DNA of 64,000 nt, taken from NCBI RefSeq assembly GCF_034044715.1, contig NZ_JAXCLW010000003.1, forward strand, positions 124,001-188,000, written 5' to 3'. The DNA comes from Dongia_B soli (GTDB lineage: Bacteria > Pseudomonadota > Alphaproteobacteria > Dongiales > Dongiaceae). Below, piece after piece: positions 35,242 through 44,642 of the stretch. How positions within the stretch are numbered: position 1 is the first letter of the stretch; each line of letters opens with the position of its first letter. Both the position numbers and the translations under genes were made by a program. The notes under the pieces are model-generated. The model saw nothing but the letters and a program-made list of their open reading frames with translations, was not told where the DNA came from and ran no database searches.

Positions 35242-36756
35242 ATGATATCAGCGCGGCGAGCCGGTCGGTTGAAAAAGGGGCAGGGCTTATCCGCTATGCT
35301 GCAGCGCACAATGAAACGCGTCCATCATCCATTACTTGTTGGCGCGGCCCTCGTGCTGCTCACCTGCCTTACGCAGCGGGCGGAGGCGAAACCCGTTCAG
35401 TCGAATATCATCGTCGACGCCAAGACCGGCTCGGTCATCACTGAATCGAATGCGGATGCGGTCACACAACCCGCCTCGCTGACGAAGATGATGACGCTCT
35501 ATCTCTTGTTCGAGAGATTGGAACAGGGGAAACTCAAGCTCAGCGACAACATCACCTTTTCATCTTATGCGGCCAGTCGTGCCGCGACCAATCTGAACGT
35601 GCAGGCCGGTGACAAGATCGGTGTGGAGACGGCGATCCTAGCGGTCGTCGTGCGCTCCGCCAATGATGTCGCCACAGCGATCGCCGAGACAATTGGCGGT
35701 ACCGAAGAGAGTTTCGCCCGTCAGATGACGGTCAAAGCCCGCCAGTTGGGCATGAACAGCACCAACTTCCACAACGCGTCAGGGTTGCCCGATGCCGAGC
35801 AACGCACCACAGCGCGCGATATGGCGGTCCTGGGCGTCGCGCTGATGCGAGACTTCCCTCAATACTATCCTTATTTCTCGCGCTACACCTTTGCCTATCA
35901 TGGCGTGAATTATACCGGACATAACCGTCTGCTGAAGAGCTTCAAGGGTGCTGATGGCATCAAGACCGGCTATGTCCGCGCATCGGGCTTCAACCTGGTG
36001 ACCTCCGCCGAACGTGACGGGCGCCGCCTGGTGGGCGTCGTGCTTGGTGGCGACAGCGTCCCGACCCGCGACAAGAAGATGGCTTCGTTGATGCAGACCG
36101 CCTTCAACACGCATGGCGGAACCGGCGATATGTTGATCGCCAAGCTGCAGGGCGGCACCAATCGGAGCGGTACCAATAAGAGCATGTCCGATGCCGTGGC
36201 TGCTGCTTTGAGCGAGCCAACCACAGCGATGTCGAATACGCCGGAAACCGCGGAAGCAGAAACCATCGCGACGCCGATGCTCGCATCCGCTTCGGCGACG
36301 ACAGCCGCGGATACTGTGAGCACGTCAACGACAGCATTAACGACAGGCGGCAGCGCGGATGAGCTGAAGCCCATCCTGAAGCCCGGCACCCAGCTGGCCT
36401 TGGCATCGGCGAGTGAGACCAAGGTCGCCTCGGCCAAGCGTAAGAAGCAGCTCACGGTCGATGACCAGACGACAGCCAATGTGTGGAAGTCGAGCACCGG
36501 TAATTACGGCATTCAGATCGGCGCCTATTCGCAGTTCAAGAGCGCTCAGCGCGCTGCCGGCAAGGCAACGAAATCGCTGCCCAACCTGCTGGCCGATGCC
36601 CGGGTCGTCATCGATCAGCAAAAGAGCAGCAGCAATACGCTGTATCGGGCACGCGTCTTCGGCCTGACCCGCAATGACGCCGAGAGCGCCTGCCGGAAAC
36701 TGAGGGACTGCATGGTCCTGAAATCCGACAGCAATCTCGCCATGGATAGCAATTGA
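35242..36756 (+). CDS. D-alanyl-D-alanine carboxypeptidase (S11/DacF-like) with SPOR domain
   Basis: 504 residues. The signal peptide is at about 30-50 (LLVGAALVLLTCLTQRAEA); starts at 35242, 35296 or 35311 all keep it. The penicillin-binding domain has SLTKMM (Ser-x-x-Lys), VVRSANDVA (SxN) and DGIKTGYV (KTG). A Thr/Ala/Ser-rich linker of about 100 residues follows (about 310-410), then a SPOR domain from about 415: YGIQIGAYSQFKSAQRAAGK and RARVFGLTRNDAESACRKL. It trims the terminal D-Ala of peptidoglycan peptides; the SPOR domain binds denuded glycan at the division site and suggests septal location. Confidence 0.93.
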   Translation: MISARRAGRLKKGQGLSAMLQRTMKRVHHPLLVGAALVLLTCLTQRAEAKPVQSNIIVDAKTGSVITESNADAVTQPASLTKMMTLYLLFERLEQGKLKLSDNITFSSYAASRAATNLNVQAGDKIGVETAILAVVVRSANDVATAIAETIGGTEESFARQMTVKARQLGMNSTNFHNASGLPDAEQRTTARDMAVLGVALMRDFPQYYPYFSRYTFAYHGVNYTGHNRLLKSFKGADGIKTGYVRASGFNLVTSAERDGRRLVGVVLGGDSVPTRDKKMASLMQTAFNTHGGTGDMLIAKLQGGTNRSGTNKSMSDAVAAALSEPTTAMSNTPETAEAETIATPMLASASATTAADTVSTSTTALTTGGSADELKPILKPGTQLALASASETKVASAKRKKQLTVDDQTTANVWKSSTGNYGIQIGAYSQFKSAQRAAGKATKSLPNLLADARVVIDQQKSSSNTLYRARVFGLTRNDAESACRKLRDCMVLKSDSNLAMDSN

Positions 36757-36774
36757 GCCGACCTGTTTCGCAGC

Positions 36775-36825
36775 AACACGGCTTCACTCCTGCCGCCGAT
36801 GCGGAGCCTCGAGTGAAGCGCTGTT
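36775..36825. terminator. Hairpin between the convergent carboxypeptidase and ureD
   Basis: Arms AACACGGCTTCACTC (36775-36789) and GAGTGAAGCGCTGTT (36811-36825) pair over 15 bases with two mismatches around a 21-base loop. It lies in the gap between two convergent genes, reaching into the end of ureD. No T-run; possibly bidirectional. Confidence 0.5.
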
Positions 36826-37717
36826 ACTTGCTCCGGGCCGCCGGCTCCCGCCCCACCAACATCCGCCGAGTGGTGATCCATACCATCCGTTGAATGCGGC
36901 GGAGAGCAACCGCGTCACGGGCCAGTATCCGCAGCCAAATACCTGCATCGCGCGACAGCCGTGACGCCATGGCATAAGCACCCGGACAGTTTGCGAGAGT
37001 CGCTTGGAGCTCACTGAGCAGCGTGTCGGGCCCCATCCGGCCCGGTATAATGACCATTGAGCCCTGGGCGACGTACTGGCCGTTTGCCCCGGTCAGCCTT
37101 CCTTGCAGATCGCTGCCTGAAATGGCAAAGCGGTCCAGAGCCACCAAGCCTTTGCCGGTAATCGTTATCTTCGTCTCGCTGAACAGGTGATCGAATACCC
37201 TGCCCTGCTCGCTCGGATCATGACACAGGAAAGAATCGGACAGGATAGCGGTTGCCGTCGGGTCAAGTTCGACAGCCAATCGCGCTTTTACGCGAGCGCC
37301 GGGAAACAGGATCAGCGGATCCGGCAGGAATTCTAGAAAGCACCCCGCGGCTGCGCGTAATTCCGTCCGCTGTTCGGCACCGCTAACCGGCGTTTCGTGA
37401 ACAATGGTCGAGGCCTGGGTGGTGACATGCAGGCCGCTATTCTCTTCCAACGAAACGGCTTGCTGAAGATCGTCGCCGTCGAAGATGCCGCCGGCACAGG
37501 ATTGCAGATAAACCGTCGCCATGCCGTTCGGATCGCCGGCGAAATAAAACGGGCGGCAGATATGAAACGGATAACAGACGTCCTGCCGCCGCAGAAAGCT
37601 CTTTCCGGCCGGCGACAAGGCGGCTTCCAGCCGCGCATATCCGGTCCGACCAAAAACCGGCCGCGACAGTTCGGCTTGAGCCACCGGCTGTTGCTGCAAA
37701 TGACCATCTTCCGGCAT
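36824..37717 (-). CDS. ureD: Urease accessory protein UreD
   Basis: 297 residues, UreD/UreH family: YPFHICRPFYFAGDP, YLQSCAGGIFDGDDLQQAVSLEENSGLHVTTQASTIVHET and FLEFLPDPLILFPGARV. UreD binds apo-urease and works with UreF and UreG in nickel loading. It is the last gene of the urt-ure array, six bases after ureG. In many operons ureD is first; here it is last, so the order is rearranged. Confidence 0.95.
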   Translation of the reverse strand: MPEDGHLQQQPVAQAELSRPVFGRTGYARLEAALSPAGKSFLRRQDVCYPFHICRPFYFAGDPNGMATVYLQSCAGGIFDGDDLQQAVSLEENSGLHVTTQASTIVHETPVSGAEQRTELRAAAGCFLEFLPDPLILFPGARVKARLAVELDPTATAILSDSFLCHDPSEQGRVFDHLFSETKITITGKGLVALDRFAISGSDLQGRLTGANGQYVAQGSMVIIPGRMGPDTLLSELQATLANCPGAYAMASRLSRDAGIWLRILARDAVALRRIQRMVWITTRRMLVGREPAARSK

Positions 37718-37723
37718 GGCGCC

Positions 37724-38374
37724 TCAGCGATCGAACAGAACGGTGGATGACAAGTGATCGATCACTTCATCGACGCCCGCGCCGGTGGCGCAATTGGTCA
37801 GCATCACCGGCTTGCCGCGACGCACCTCATTGGCCTCGGCGACCATGCGCGGCAAATCGACACGAACATGGGGTGCCAGATCGGTCTTGTTGATGATCAA
37901 CAGATCCGATTGCAGGATGCCGAGCCCGCGCTTGCGCGGGATATCATCGCCACCGGCGACATCGATCACAAACATCCAGAAATCGACGAGATCCAAAGAA
38001 AAGGTCGATGCAAGATTGTCACCGCCGCTCTCGATCAAAACCAGTTCCAGATTAGTGAACTTGGCTTCCAGGTCATCGGCCGCCTGAATGTTCAGCGTCG
38101 GATCTTCGCGAATCGCTGTATGGGGGCAAGCGCCGGTTTCGACCGCCAGCACCCGTTCGGGCGCGATCAGTCCGCTGCGCCGGATCCGCTCCGCATCCTC
38201 CTTGGTCACCAGATCGTTGGTAACGACGGCAATGTTCCGGCCACGCGCGATAAGGCGAGGAATCATCTGCTCAAGCAAGGCCGTTTTTCCCGATCCGACC
38301 GGGCCACCGATACCGACCCGCGCGGCACCTGTCGATATCGCCTTAGGCTTCGCCAAAACACTATCCTGGATCAT
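37724..38374 (-). CDS. ureG: Urease accessory GTPase UreG
   Basis: 216 residues from the ATG at 38374, whose ATGA overlaps the ureC stop; a longer frame to 38422 lies in ureC. The P-loop GIGGPVGSGKTALLEQ, the metal motif TGACPHTA (Cys-Pro-His), ESGGDNLASTFSLDLVDFWMFVIDVAGGDDIPRKRG and the NKTDLAP guanine motif are all present. UreG hydrolyses GTP to drive nickel insertion into urease, in a complex with UreF and UreD and with UreE as nickel donor. Confidence 0.97.
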   Translation of the reverse strand: MIQDSVLAKPKAISTGAARVGIGGPVGSGKTALLEQMIPRLIARGRNIAVVTNDLVTKEDAERIRRSGLIAPERVLAVETGACPHTAIREDPTLNIQAADDLEAKFTNLELVLIESGGDNLASTFSLDLVDFWMFVIDVAGGDDIPRKRGLGILQSDLLIINKTDLAPHVRVDLPRMVAEANEVRRGKPVMLTNCATGAGVDEVIDHLSSTVLFDR

Positions 38375-40083
38375 CGCATCATATACCGCTGGGAAAGCGG
38401 CACCCTCTTTGCTGGTTCGCAAGTTGCAAGCTTGCCATCGACGAAGACATCGAAATTCTGGGGGTTGACCGTAATGCTGGGGCAGGCGTCGTTATGCAGC
38501 ATGTTGTGCTTGCCCAACTTTCTCGTTCCATGCACGGGAAGCAGTTGCTTTCGCAGGCCAAGCTTCCCCGCCAGATCGTTTTCCAAAGCGGCGTGACAGA
38601 CGAAGCTGGCGCTCAGCGGTTGCGGGGCACGGCCGAAGGCGCCCCATTGCGGCCGCATCGCCACCGGCTCGCAGGTCATCAGCGACGCAGCACTGTCGCC
38701 CATGGCGGACCAGACGATGAATCCGCTTTTGATGACCAGTTCCGGCTTGATCCCGAAAAAGGCTGGCCGCCACAACACGATATCGGCCATCTTTCCCGCT
38801 TCCAGCGACCCGATATAGTCATCGATGCCGAAGGTGCGCGCGGCGTTGATCGTGTATTTGGCAATATAGCGCTTGATCCGCTCATTATCGCCGATACGGC
38901 TCTTCTCGCTGCCGAGGCGACCGAACTGATCCTTCATCTTGCTGGCAAGCTGCCAGGTCCGGCAGATCACCTCATTGATCCGCCCCATTCCCTGGCTGTC
39001 GGAACCCAGCATGGAAATCGCGCCCATATCATGCAGCACATCTTCGGCAGCGATGGTTTGCGCCCGGATGCGACTTTCAGCAAAAGCGACATCTTCCGGC
39101 ACGGCAGGGTTCAGGTGATGGCACACCATGATCATATCGAGATGTTCGTCGAAAGTATTGACGGTGAACGGATTGGTGGGATTGGTCGAGGACGGCAGGC
39201 AATATTGCTCACCGGCGACACGAATGATGTCCGGCGCATGACCACCACCCGCACCTTCCGTATGATACATATGTATCGTCCGGCCCTTGATGGCAGCCAG
39301 CGTATCTTCCAGGAAGGCGCTTTCGTTTAGCGTGTCGGTATGCAGCTGCACCTGGAAATCATACTCATCCGCAACGGATAGACAGACATCGATGACCGAG
39401 GGCATGGCGCCCCAGTCTTCGTGGATCTTCATCCCCATCACGCCGCCGGCCAGCTGATCCAGCAGCGATTTCGGCTTCGAGCTGTTGCCCCTGCCGAGGA
39501 AGCCGAAATTGATCGGCCAGTTCTCCGCGGCCTGCAGCATCTTGCCGGCGTTCCAGGCCCCGCCGCAATCGATGCCGACGGTGATCGGACCCAGGGATCC
39601 GCCGATCATGGTCGTCAGGCCGGAAGAGATGGCATGTTCGCAGAGCTGCGCGCTGTCGAAATGCACATGCACATCGATCCCGCCCGGCGTGGCAATCAAG
39701 CCTTCGGCATCGCGCACCGTGGTCGCGGCGGCACAGATCAGTTTGTTATCGACACCGTCCATGGTGGCCGGATTGCCAGCCTTGCCGATGCCGACAATCT
39801 TACCTTCCTTGATGCCGATATCGCCTTTGACGATGCCGATAACGGGATCGATGATGACGGCATTACTGACCAGCATATCCAGCGAACCCATGGCGCTATC
39901 GACGCCGGCAGCGAGGCCAAGTCCGTCGCGCAAGGTCTTGCCGCCGCCATGCAAGCATTCGTCGCCATAGACGGCGTGGTCAAATTCCACCTCCGCCAAC
40001 AAGGAGGTATCGCCGAGGCGAACGGCGTCTCCCGTGGTCGGTCCGTACATTGCTGCGTAGTCGCGCCGCGAAATCCGTGCCAT
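38371..40083 (-). CDS. ureC: Urease subunit alpha
   Basis: 570 residues, normal size. All active-site parts are visible: DVHVHFDSAQ (two nickel His), GMKIHEDWG (Lys carbamylated), QLHTDTLNES (His), HTEGAGGGHAPD (nickel and flap His), MVCHHLNP (flap Cys and His) and GSDSQGMGR (nickel Asp). It hydrolyses urea to ammonia and carbamate. I chose the ATG at 40083 (MARISRRDYAAMYG), with GGGGGG about ten bases upstream, over the TTG at 40092. It follows fused ureAB by five bases. Confidence 0.98.
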   Translation of the reverse strand: MARISRRDYAAMYGPTTGDAVRLGDTSLLAEVEFDHAVYGDECLHGGGKTLRDGLGLAAGVDSAMGSLDMLVSNAVIIDPVIGIVKGDIGIKEGKIVGIGKAGNPATMDGVDNKLICAAATTVRDAEGLIATPGGIDVHVHFDSAQLCEHAISSGLTTMIGGSLGPITVGIDCGGAWNAGKMLQAAENWPINFGFLGRGNSSKPKSLLDQLAGGVMGMKIHEDWGAMPSVIDVCLSVADEYDFQVQLHTDTLNESAFLEDTLAAIKGRTIHMYHTEGAGGGHAPDIIRVAGEQYCLPSSTNPTNPFTVNTFDEHLDMIMVCHHLNPAVPEDVAFAESRIRAQTIAAEDVLHDMGAISMLGSDSQGMGRINEVICRTWQLASKMKDQFGRLGSEKSRIGDNERIKRYIAKYTINAARTFGIDDYIGSLEAGKMADIVLWRPAFFGIKPELVIKSGFIVWSAMGDSAASLMTCEPVAMRPQWGAFGRAPQPLSASFVCHAALENDLAGKLGLRKQLLPVHGTRKLGKHNMLHNDACPSITVNPQNFDVFVDGKLATCEPAKRVPLSQRYMMR

Positions 40084-40088
40084 GCCAA

Positions 40089-40790
40089 TCAAGCCCCCCT
40101 GAAACCTGCAGCCCGCGCCCGCGCGATGGCGGCAGTTTTGTTCTCGTCGGACAAGGTTGACCCCTCGGTCAGGCCATTGAGACCGAGGATTTCTCCAGCA
40201 CCGCCAAAGGCCACGAGGGCGACCTCCTTTTCCTCGCCCGGCTCAAAGCGAACCGCCGTCCCGGCGGGAATATCGAGATGCAGGCCGAAGGCCGCTGCAC
40301 GATCGAAGTCGAGCGCACGATTGGCTTCGAAAAAATGGTAGTGGCTGCCGATTTGGATCGGCCGATCTCCGCTGTTCTTGGCAACCAGGGTTATCGACCG
40401 GCGTCCGGCATTCAGTTCAATGTCGCCGGGCGCAGCGATGATCTCGCCCGGGATAATCGCCTCATCGGCCGCCGTCACCGTTTGGCCGGGCCGGATCGGC
40501 TCATGCACGGTCACCAGCTTCGTTCCATCGGGGAAAGTGGCTTCGACCTGTAGCATCGGCATCATTTCAGCAACGCCCGGCATGACGTCATCGGTATTGA
40601 GAATGGTTGAGCCATAGCTGATCAGCTCCGAGACTGAACGGCCGTCGCGAGCTCCCTCCAGGATTTCATCTGCAATAATGGCGGTTGCTTCTGGATGGTT
40701 GAGCCGGCAGCCACGTTGGCGCCGTTTGCGCGCCAGTTCGGCCGCCGTGAAAATCGTCAACCTTTCAAATTCGGTCGGTGTAAGAAGCAT
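40089..40790 (-). CDS. ureAB: Fused urease gamma and beta subunits
   Basis: 233 residues combining UreA (about 1-100: MLLTPTEFERLTIFTAAELA, ISYGSTILNTDDVMPGV) and UreB (about 130-230: IIPGEIIAAPGDIELNAGR, SHYHFFEANRALDFDR). A short linker of about 25 residues with TVHEPIRPGQTV lies between. Similar fusions are known in Helicobacter (UreA) and some alphaproteobacteria, while most bacteria have two genes. No frameshift scar or internal start is apparent. The fused chain should form the trimeric core with UreC. Confidence 0.95.
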   Translation of the reverse strand: MLLTPTEFERLTIFTAAELARKRRQRGCRLNHPEATAIIADEILEGARDGRSVSELISYGSTILNTDDVMPGVAEMMPMLQVEATFPDGTKLVTVHEPIRPGQTVTAADEAIIPGEIIAAPGDIELNAGRRSITLVAKNSGDRPIQIGSHYHFFEANRALDFDRAAAFGLHLDIPAGTAVRFEPGEEKEVALVAFGGAGEILGLNGLTEGSTLSDENKTAAIARARAAGFRGA

Positions 40791-40810
40791 GACGGTTTTC
40801 TTCGTTCCCC

Positions 40811-41494
40811 CTAATTGGCGAACAGCCGGTTGTCCTGGATCTCATGGCGCATCAAAGCGATTTCGCTCTGCGGAATATAGGCGTGGCTTTGATTCGCAGC
40901 CGGGACGTCGCCTTCGATCGCCACTGCAATAGTCGGCCGCATTCGTCCAATAATGAGCTGGCTGTCGATATGGCTGAGAATGCCGAGACGGATCGCAGCA
41001 CTGACGATCGATTGGCAAAGAGCATTTGCCGATACGGCACTGGCGATCGGCAAAGGAAGTCCCATCTCGCCCCAGACCAGGCCTTGGACAATGGGCAAGT
41101 GGCCGAAAGCTTCACCGCATGTGATGAGCTCGCGATAGCGTTCCGCGGCGGCCGAGCCCAATCGCATATGAACGGACAGCAGTGCCGCACCGCAACGGGC
41201 GGAACCGGTGCGCAGCCGGGCCGCAAGGGACATCGCATCGAGAAGGTGATCCAGCTCGATCAGCCTAGCCTGATCATCATGTGCCGCCAACGCTGCCTGC
41301 AGCATCGGCAGGTCCGATGTCGCCCAGCGATGGGTGATTTGAGCACGCAGGTAGGATTCGACGCCCGCAGCATCACCGATCACGCCATCCGACACCAATG
41401 TCTCCAAGCCCCAGGAGAAAGCTGTCGCACCTCCCGGGAAGAAACTATCGGCATGCTGAAAGGCCGCCAATAATGTGTGCGTCTCGCTTATCAC
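40811..41494 (-). CDS. ureF: Urease accessory protein UreF
   Basis: 227 residues with the helical UreF pattern: LLAAFQHADSFFPGGATAFSWGLETLV, RELITCGEAFGHLPIVQGLVWGEMGLP and a terminal helical part. UreF acts with UreD as a gate and a GTPase modulator of UreG during nickel delivery. The start overlaps the stop of ureE by four bases (41491-41494), so translation is coupled. Confidence 0.93.
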   Translation of the reverse strand: MISETHTLLAAFQHADSFFPGGATAFSWGLETLVSDGVIGDAAGVESYLRAQITHRWATSDLPMLQAALAAHDDQARLIELDHLLDAMSLAARLRTGSARCGAALLSVHMRLGSAAAERYRELITCGEAFGHLPIVQGLVWGEMGLPLPIASAVSANALCQSIVSAAIRLGILSHIDSQLIIGRMRPTIAVAIEGDVPAANQSHAYIPQSEIALMRHEIQDNRLFAN

Positions 41495-41982
41495 GCCGCC
41501 GCCTCGAGGATGCGGATTTGCCCAGCCGTGACCATGAAGTCGAGGCGATCAAGATAGCGTCGCTGGGGACCCTGCAGTTCGACCAGGAGAAGGCCCGATT
41601 CAAAGCGGACCGGCCAATGCATGTTCCCGGCAAAATAGCCAAGCTCCAATGCTGCTGCAGCGTCTTTAGGTTCTACACGCAACCATTCCCGTGCGAGCAT
41701 GCGTACGACGATGGCCCGATTCTTTTCAGCAAGCAAAACCGCGCCATTCTGCAGATGCTGATTGCGCGGCAACGAAATCGCACAATCGGTCCCTTGATCC
41801 GTCGTCACCCTCAGTCGGTGGCGCCGGATGTCATCCCCACCCAGATCAATATATTCGACGACACCGTGATGACCGACATCATGTATGTGATCCGCCATTG
41901 CTGGCTCTGACAGCAACCCAAGGATCGTGTCCAGCCGCAGCGGCTCCGCATTAGTGGAAACAGGTTTCTCCGCCATCAGCAT
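41491..41982 (-). CDS. ureE: Urease accessory nickel chaperone UreE
   Basis: 163 residues from the ATG at 41982 with AAGGAGG six bases upstream; the GTG at 42000 overlaps the urtE stop. Core blocks: RRHRLRVTTDQGTDCAISLPRNQHLQNGAVLL and REWLRVEPKDAAAALELGYFAGNMHWP, in which the GNMHWP His is the conserved dimer-interface ligand. It hands nickel to UreG. The C-terminus ends LEAAA without the His-rich tail seen in Klebsiella; instead an N-terminal HIHDVGHHG segment is present. Confidence 0.92.
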   Translation of the reverse strand: MLMAEKPVSTNAEPLRLDTILGLLSEPAMADHIHDVGHHGVVEYIDLGGDDIRRHRLRVTTDQGTDCAISLPRNQHLQNGAVLLAEKNRAIVVRMLAREWLRVEPKDAAAALELGYFAGNMHWPVRFESGLLLVELQGPQRRYLDRLDFMVTAGQIRILEAAA

Positions 41983-42000
41983 ATGCGCCTCCTTTTCCAC

Positions 42001-42696
42001 TCAGACCGCCATGTATCGATGTAACAGCGCGTCGGACAGATCAGCCGCTGCTCCGGCAGCCGCGATTTGTCCTTTTTCAATGAAGGCGAAGCGATGACAG
42101 GAGGTACGGGCAAATTGCACCTTCTGCTCGACCAGGATGATTGTCAGGCCGAATTCGCGATTGAGACGAACGATCGTCCGCTCGATCTCCTGCACCACAT
42201 TCGGCTGAATGCCTTCGGTCGGCTCGTCCATCAGCACGACACTCGGCTCCGATGCCAGTGCGCGCGCGATGGCAAGCTGCTGCTGCTGACCGCCCGAGAG
42301 ATTGGTGCCGCGCCGGTTGAGATGCTCCCGCAGGAAGGGGAACATCGACCAAATATGGTCGGGAATCGTCACCTTCCGATCGCGCCGGGCAAAGCAGCCC
42401 AGGCGGATATTCTCAAGCACGGAAAGTCCAGGAACGATCTCCCGCCCCTGCGGCACATAGGCGATGCCGAGTCGTGCCCGTTCATAGGTATCGAGGTCAG
42501 CAATTTCCCGTCCCTCGAACTGCACAGTCCCTTCAGTACGGACCTTAAGGCCGAGCAGGCTTTTCAGGAAAGTCGTTTTGCCGACGCCGTTTCGGCCCAG
42601 CAGGCAGAAAATCTCGCCCTGTCGGATTTGCAGATCGATGCCATGCAGAATATGGCTGCTGTCGTAATAGGCGTGCAGGTTCTTCACATCAAGCAT
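42001..42696 (-). CDS. urtE: Urea ABC transporter ATP-binding protein UrtE
   Basis: 231 residues, LivF-like: GRNGVGKTTFLKSLLGL, SVLENIRLGCFARR, NLSGGQQQQLAIARAL and VLMDEPTEGIQPNVVQEIE. It energises urea uptake with UrtD. The urt assignment rests on the sequence being in the urea group and on the position directly before ureE. The start overlaps the urtD stop (8 bases). Confidence 0.95.
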   Translation of the reverse strand: MLDVKNLHAYYDSSHILHGIDLQIRQGEIFCLLGRNGVGKTTFLKSLLGLKVRTEGTVQFEGREIADLDTYERARLGIAYVPQGREIVPGLSVLENIRLGCFARRDRKVTIPDHIWSMFPFLREHLNRRGTNLSGGQQQQLAIARALASEPSVVLMDEPTEGIQPNVVQEIERTIVRLNREFGLTIILVEQKVQFARTSCHRFAFIEKGQIAAAGAAADLSDALLHRYMAV

Positions 42697-43483
42697 GGCT
42701 CACCGTCGCCGATCCCAGATAGGCCTGGATGACATCCGCGTTCCGTTCGATCTCTTCGGCAGTGCCTTCTGCAAGAATGCGGCCCTGATGCAGCACGGTG
42801 ATCTTCCGGCAGATCTGCCTGACGAAAGCCATGTCGTGTTCGATGACCAGGATTGTGTGATTGCCGGCTAGGGACCGGATGATATCCGCGGTCTTGTCGG
42901 TTTCTTCCGTCGTCATCCCGGCGGTGGGCTCGTCCAGCAACAAGATGGATGGGCTTTGTATGAGCAACATGCCGAGTTCCAGCCACTGCAACTGACCATG
43001 GGATAGTTCCGCGGCCGAGCGATGAAGAAGGCTACCAAGGCCGATTTGATCGATGACTTTTCCCTGCTGTTCTGCGGGGGATGAATCCGTTCGGCAAAAG
43101 AAATTGCGCGAGACGCCGAAGTGCTTGTTGCCTGCAACCTGCAGGTTCTCCCAGACCGACATCGACTTGAACACGGTCGGTGTCTGGAACTTGCGGCCGA
43201 TGCCGGCCCGGGCGATCTGCGCCTCCCCGATGCCCGTGACATCTCGTCCGCGGAGGAGGATAGTACCGCTGGTTGGGCGAGTCTTGCCGCAAATGAGGTC
43301 CAAAAGCGTCGACTTGCCCGCGCCGTTGGCGCCGATAATGACACGCAGCTCCCCGGTCCCCACCTTCAGGTTCACACCATTGACCGCTGGAAACTCATCG
43401 AATTTCACGGTCAGGTCGGCGGTTTCAAGTGCCCAAGGCATGCCGGCTTGGCTCTCATCCCCGGTGCAAGAGATTTCCTGCAT
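42689..43483 (-). CDS. urtD: Urea ABC transporter ATP-binding protein UrtD
   Basis: 264 residues from the ATG at 43483 (MQEISCTGDESQAGMPWALE), which overlaps the urtC stop by a single base; the longer frame to 43870 is in urtC. Walker A GANGAGKSTLLDLICGKT, the urea-group variant FQTPTVFKSMSVWENL, the signature LSHGQLQWLELGMLL and LLDEPTAGMTTEETDKTADIIRSL. The Q-L-Q-W-L-E-L-G signature is typical of UrtD. It pairs with UrtE. Confidence 0.95.
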   Translation of the reverse strand: MQEISCTGDESQAGMPWALETADLTVKFDEFPAVNGVNLKVGTGELRVIIGANGAGKSTLLDLICGKTRPTSGTILLRGRDVTGIGEAQIARAGIGRKFQTPTVFKSMSVWENLQVAGNKHFGVSRNFFCRTDSSPAEQQGKVIDQIGLGSLLHRSAAELSHGQLQWLELGMLLIQSPSILLLDEPTAGMTTEETDKTADIIRSLAGNHTILVIEHDMAFVRQICRKITVLHQGRILAEGTAEEIERNADVIQAYLGSATVSHA

Positions 43484-44640
43484 CAGCGAACCTCCGAAGC
43501 CTTCGTGCCCGGCGAAACCCGCTTGGCACCCGTCGCCCCGGCGGCACCGCCATTGCGTAGTTTCCGATCGAGCCAGCCATCGAAAACACCTGCGATGCCA
43601 TTCGGCATTACCAGCACGACGCCGATGAAAAGCAAACCGAGGATGATGGGCCAGATGGGCTGGAAAATCGGGCTTTCGCTGGCGCCGGCGCCGATCACAT
43701 TGACTAGCACCGCGCCGACACAGGCGCCCATCAGCGAGTGACGCCCGCCAACCGCCGCCCAGATCACCATGGAGACGCTGAAGCCGGTCGCCATCAAAGC
43801 AGGCGAGGCGAATTCCGCACACATCACGAAAAGCATACCGGCCAGACCAGCCAATCCCGCAGAGAGGCAAAAGGCCAGCATCTTATAATTCTCGACTTCG
43901 TAACCGAGGAATCGCAAGCGTGCTTCGTCTTCCTGGGTCGCCCGCAGGATCAATCCCATCTTGCCGCTGAGCAGATAGCGACCGCCGAAAAGCGCTGCCG
44001 CCAGCACGCCCGTAACAAGATAATACGTGCTGTTGCCATAAGGATCGAATTCAAAACTGCCGATCGTCAGTGGCGCCAAATCTGCTAGTCCGTTGAAGCC
44101 ACCGGTCAAAGGCTGGTTATTGATGATGATCAGCTGGATGATGAGCGCCAAAGCCAGGGTGATGATCGACACATAGACACCGCCGGTGCGACGCTTGAAC
44201 ATCGCATAGCCAATAGCCAAGGCCATGATCATCGGGACGATGATTGAGGCCACGACGCCGACTGCCTGCCACCGGAAGGGAATCCACAGGAACGATCCCG
44301 GCGTAACGCAACAGAGCTCGCGCGGCGCGTTCGGCTCCATGTTCAGGAGCATCAATTGCGGCACCGGATTATTATCCGGGCTGGCCAGCGTCAACGACAT
44401 CGCCATCATATAGGCGCCCATGCCGAAGAACGCACCTTGGCCGAGGTTTAAGATGCCGGCCCATCCCCAGGACAAGCAGATCGCGACAGCGCAGATGCCA
44501 TAGACGAGATAGGTGGCGATGCGGTTGAGCCAGAAGGCATCGAGCATGAGCGGCAGCACGAGAAGAACGGCGATGAAGGCGAGATAGCATTGCAGCTGAA
44601 TGCGGCTTTTGCGAAGGGCGACCAAATCCTGCCTGACCAT
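43483..44640 (-). CDS. urtC: Urea ABC transporter permease UrtC
   Basis: 385 residues from the ATG at 44640 after a GGAG-like stretch; the frame to 44682 runs into urtB. About nine hydrophobic segments with AICLSWGWAGILNLGQGAFFGMGAYMMAM and RLRFLGYEVENYKMLAFCLSAGLAGLAGMLF, the LivM-like permease pattern. It forms the inner-membrane channel with UrtB. The internal loop MEPNAPRELCCVTPGSF is longer than in LivM, as in UrtC. Confidence 0.95.
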   Translation of the reverse strand: MVRQDLVALRKSRIQLQCYLAFIAVLLVLPLMLDAFWLNRIATYLVYGICAVAICLSWGWAGILNLGQGAFFGMGAYMMAMSLTLASPDNNPVPQLMLLNMEPNAPRELCCVTPGSFLWIPFRWQAVGVVASIIVPMIMALAIGYAMFKRRTGGVYVSIITLALALIIQLIIINNQPLTGGFNGLADLAPLTIGSFEFDPYGNSTYYLVTGVLAAALFGGRYLLSGKMGLILRATQEDEARLRFLGYEVENYKMLAFCLSAGLAGLAGMLFVMCAEFASPALMATGFSVSMVIWAAVGGRHSLMGACVGAVLVNVIGAGASESPIFQPIWPIILGLLFIGVVLVMPNGIAGVFDGWLDRKLRNGGAAGATGAKRVSPGTKASEVR

Positions 44641-44642
44641 AC

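Noticed and set aside
38494..40341. Long plus-strand frames across ureC and ureAB
   Set aside because: Antisense to genes with complete active-site motifs.
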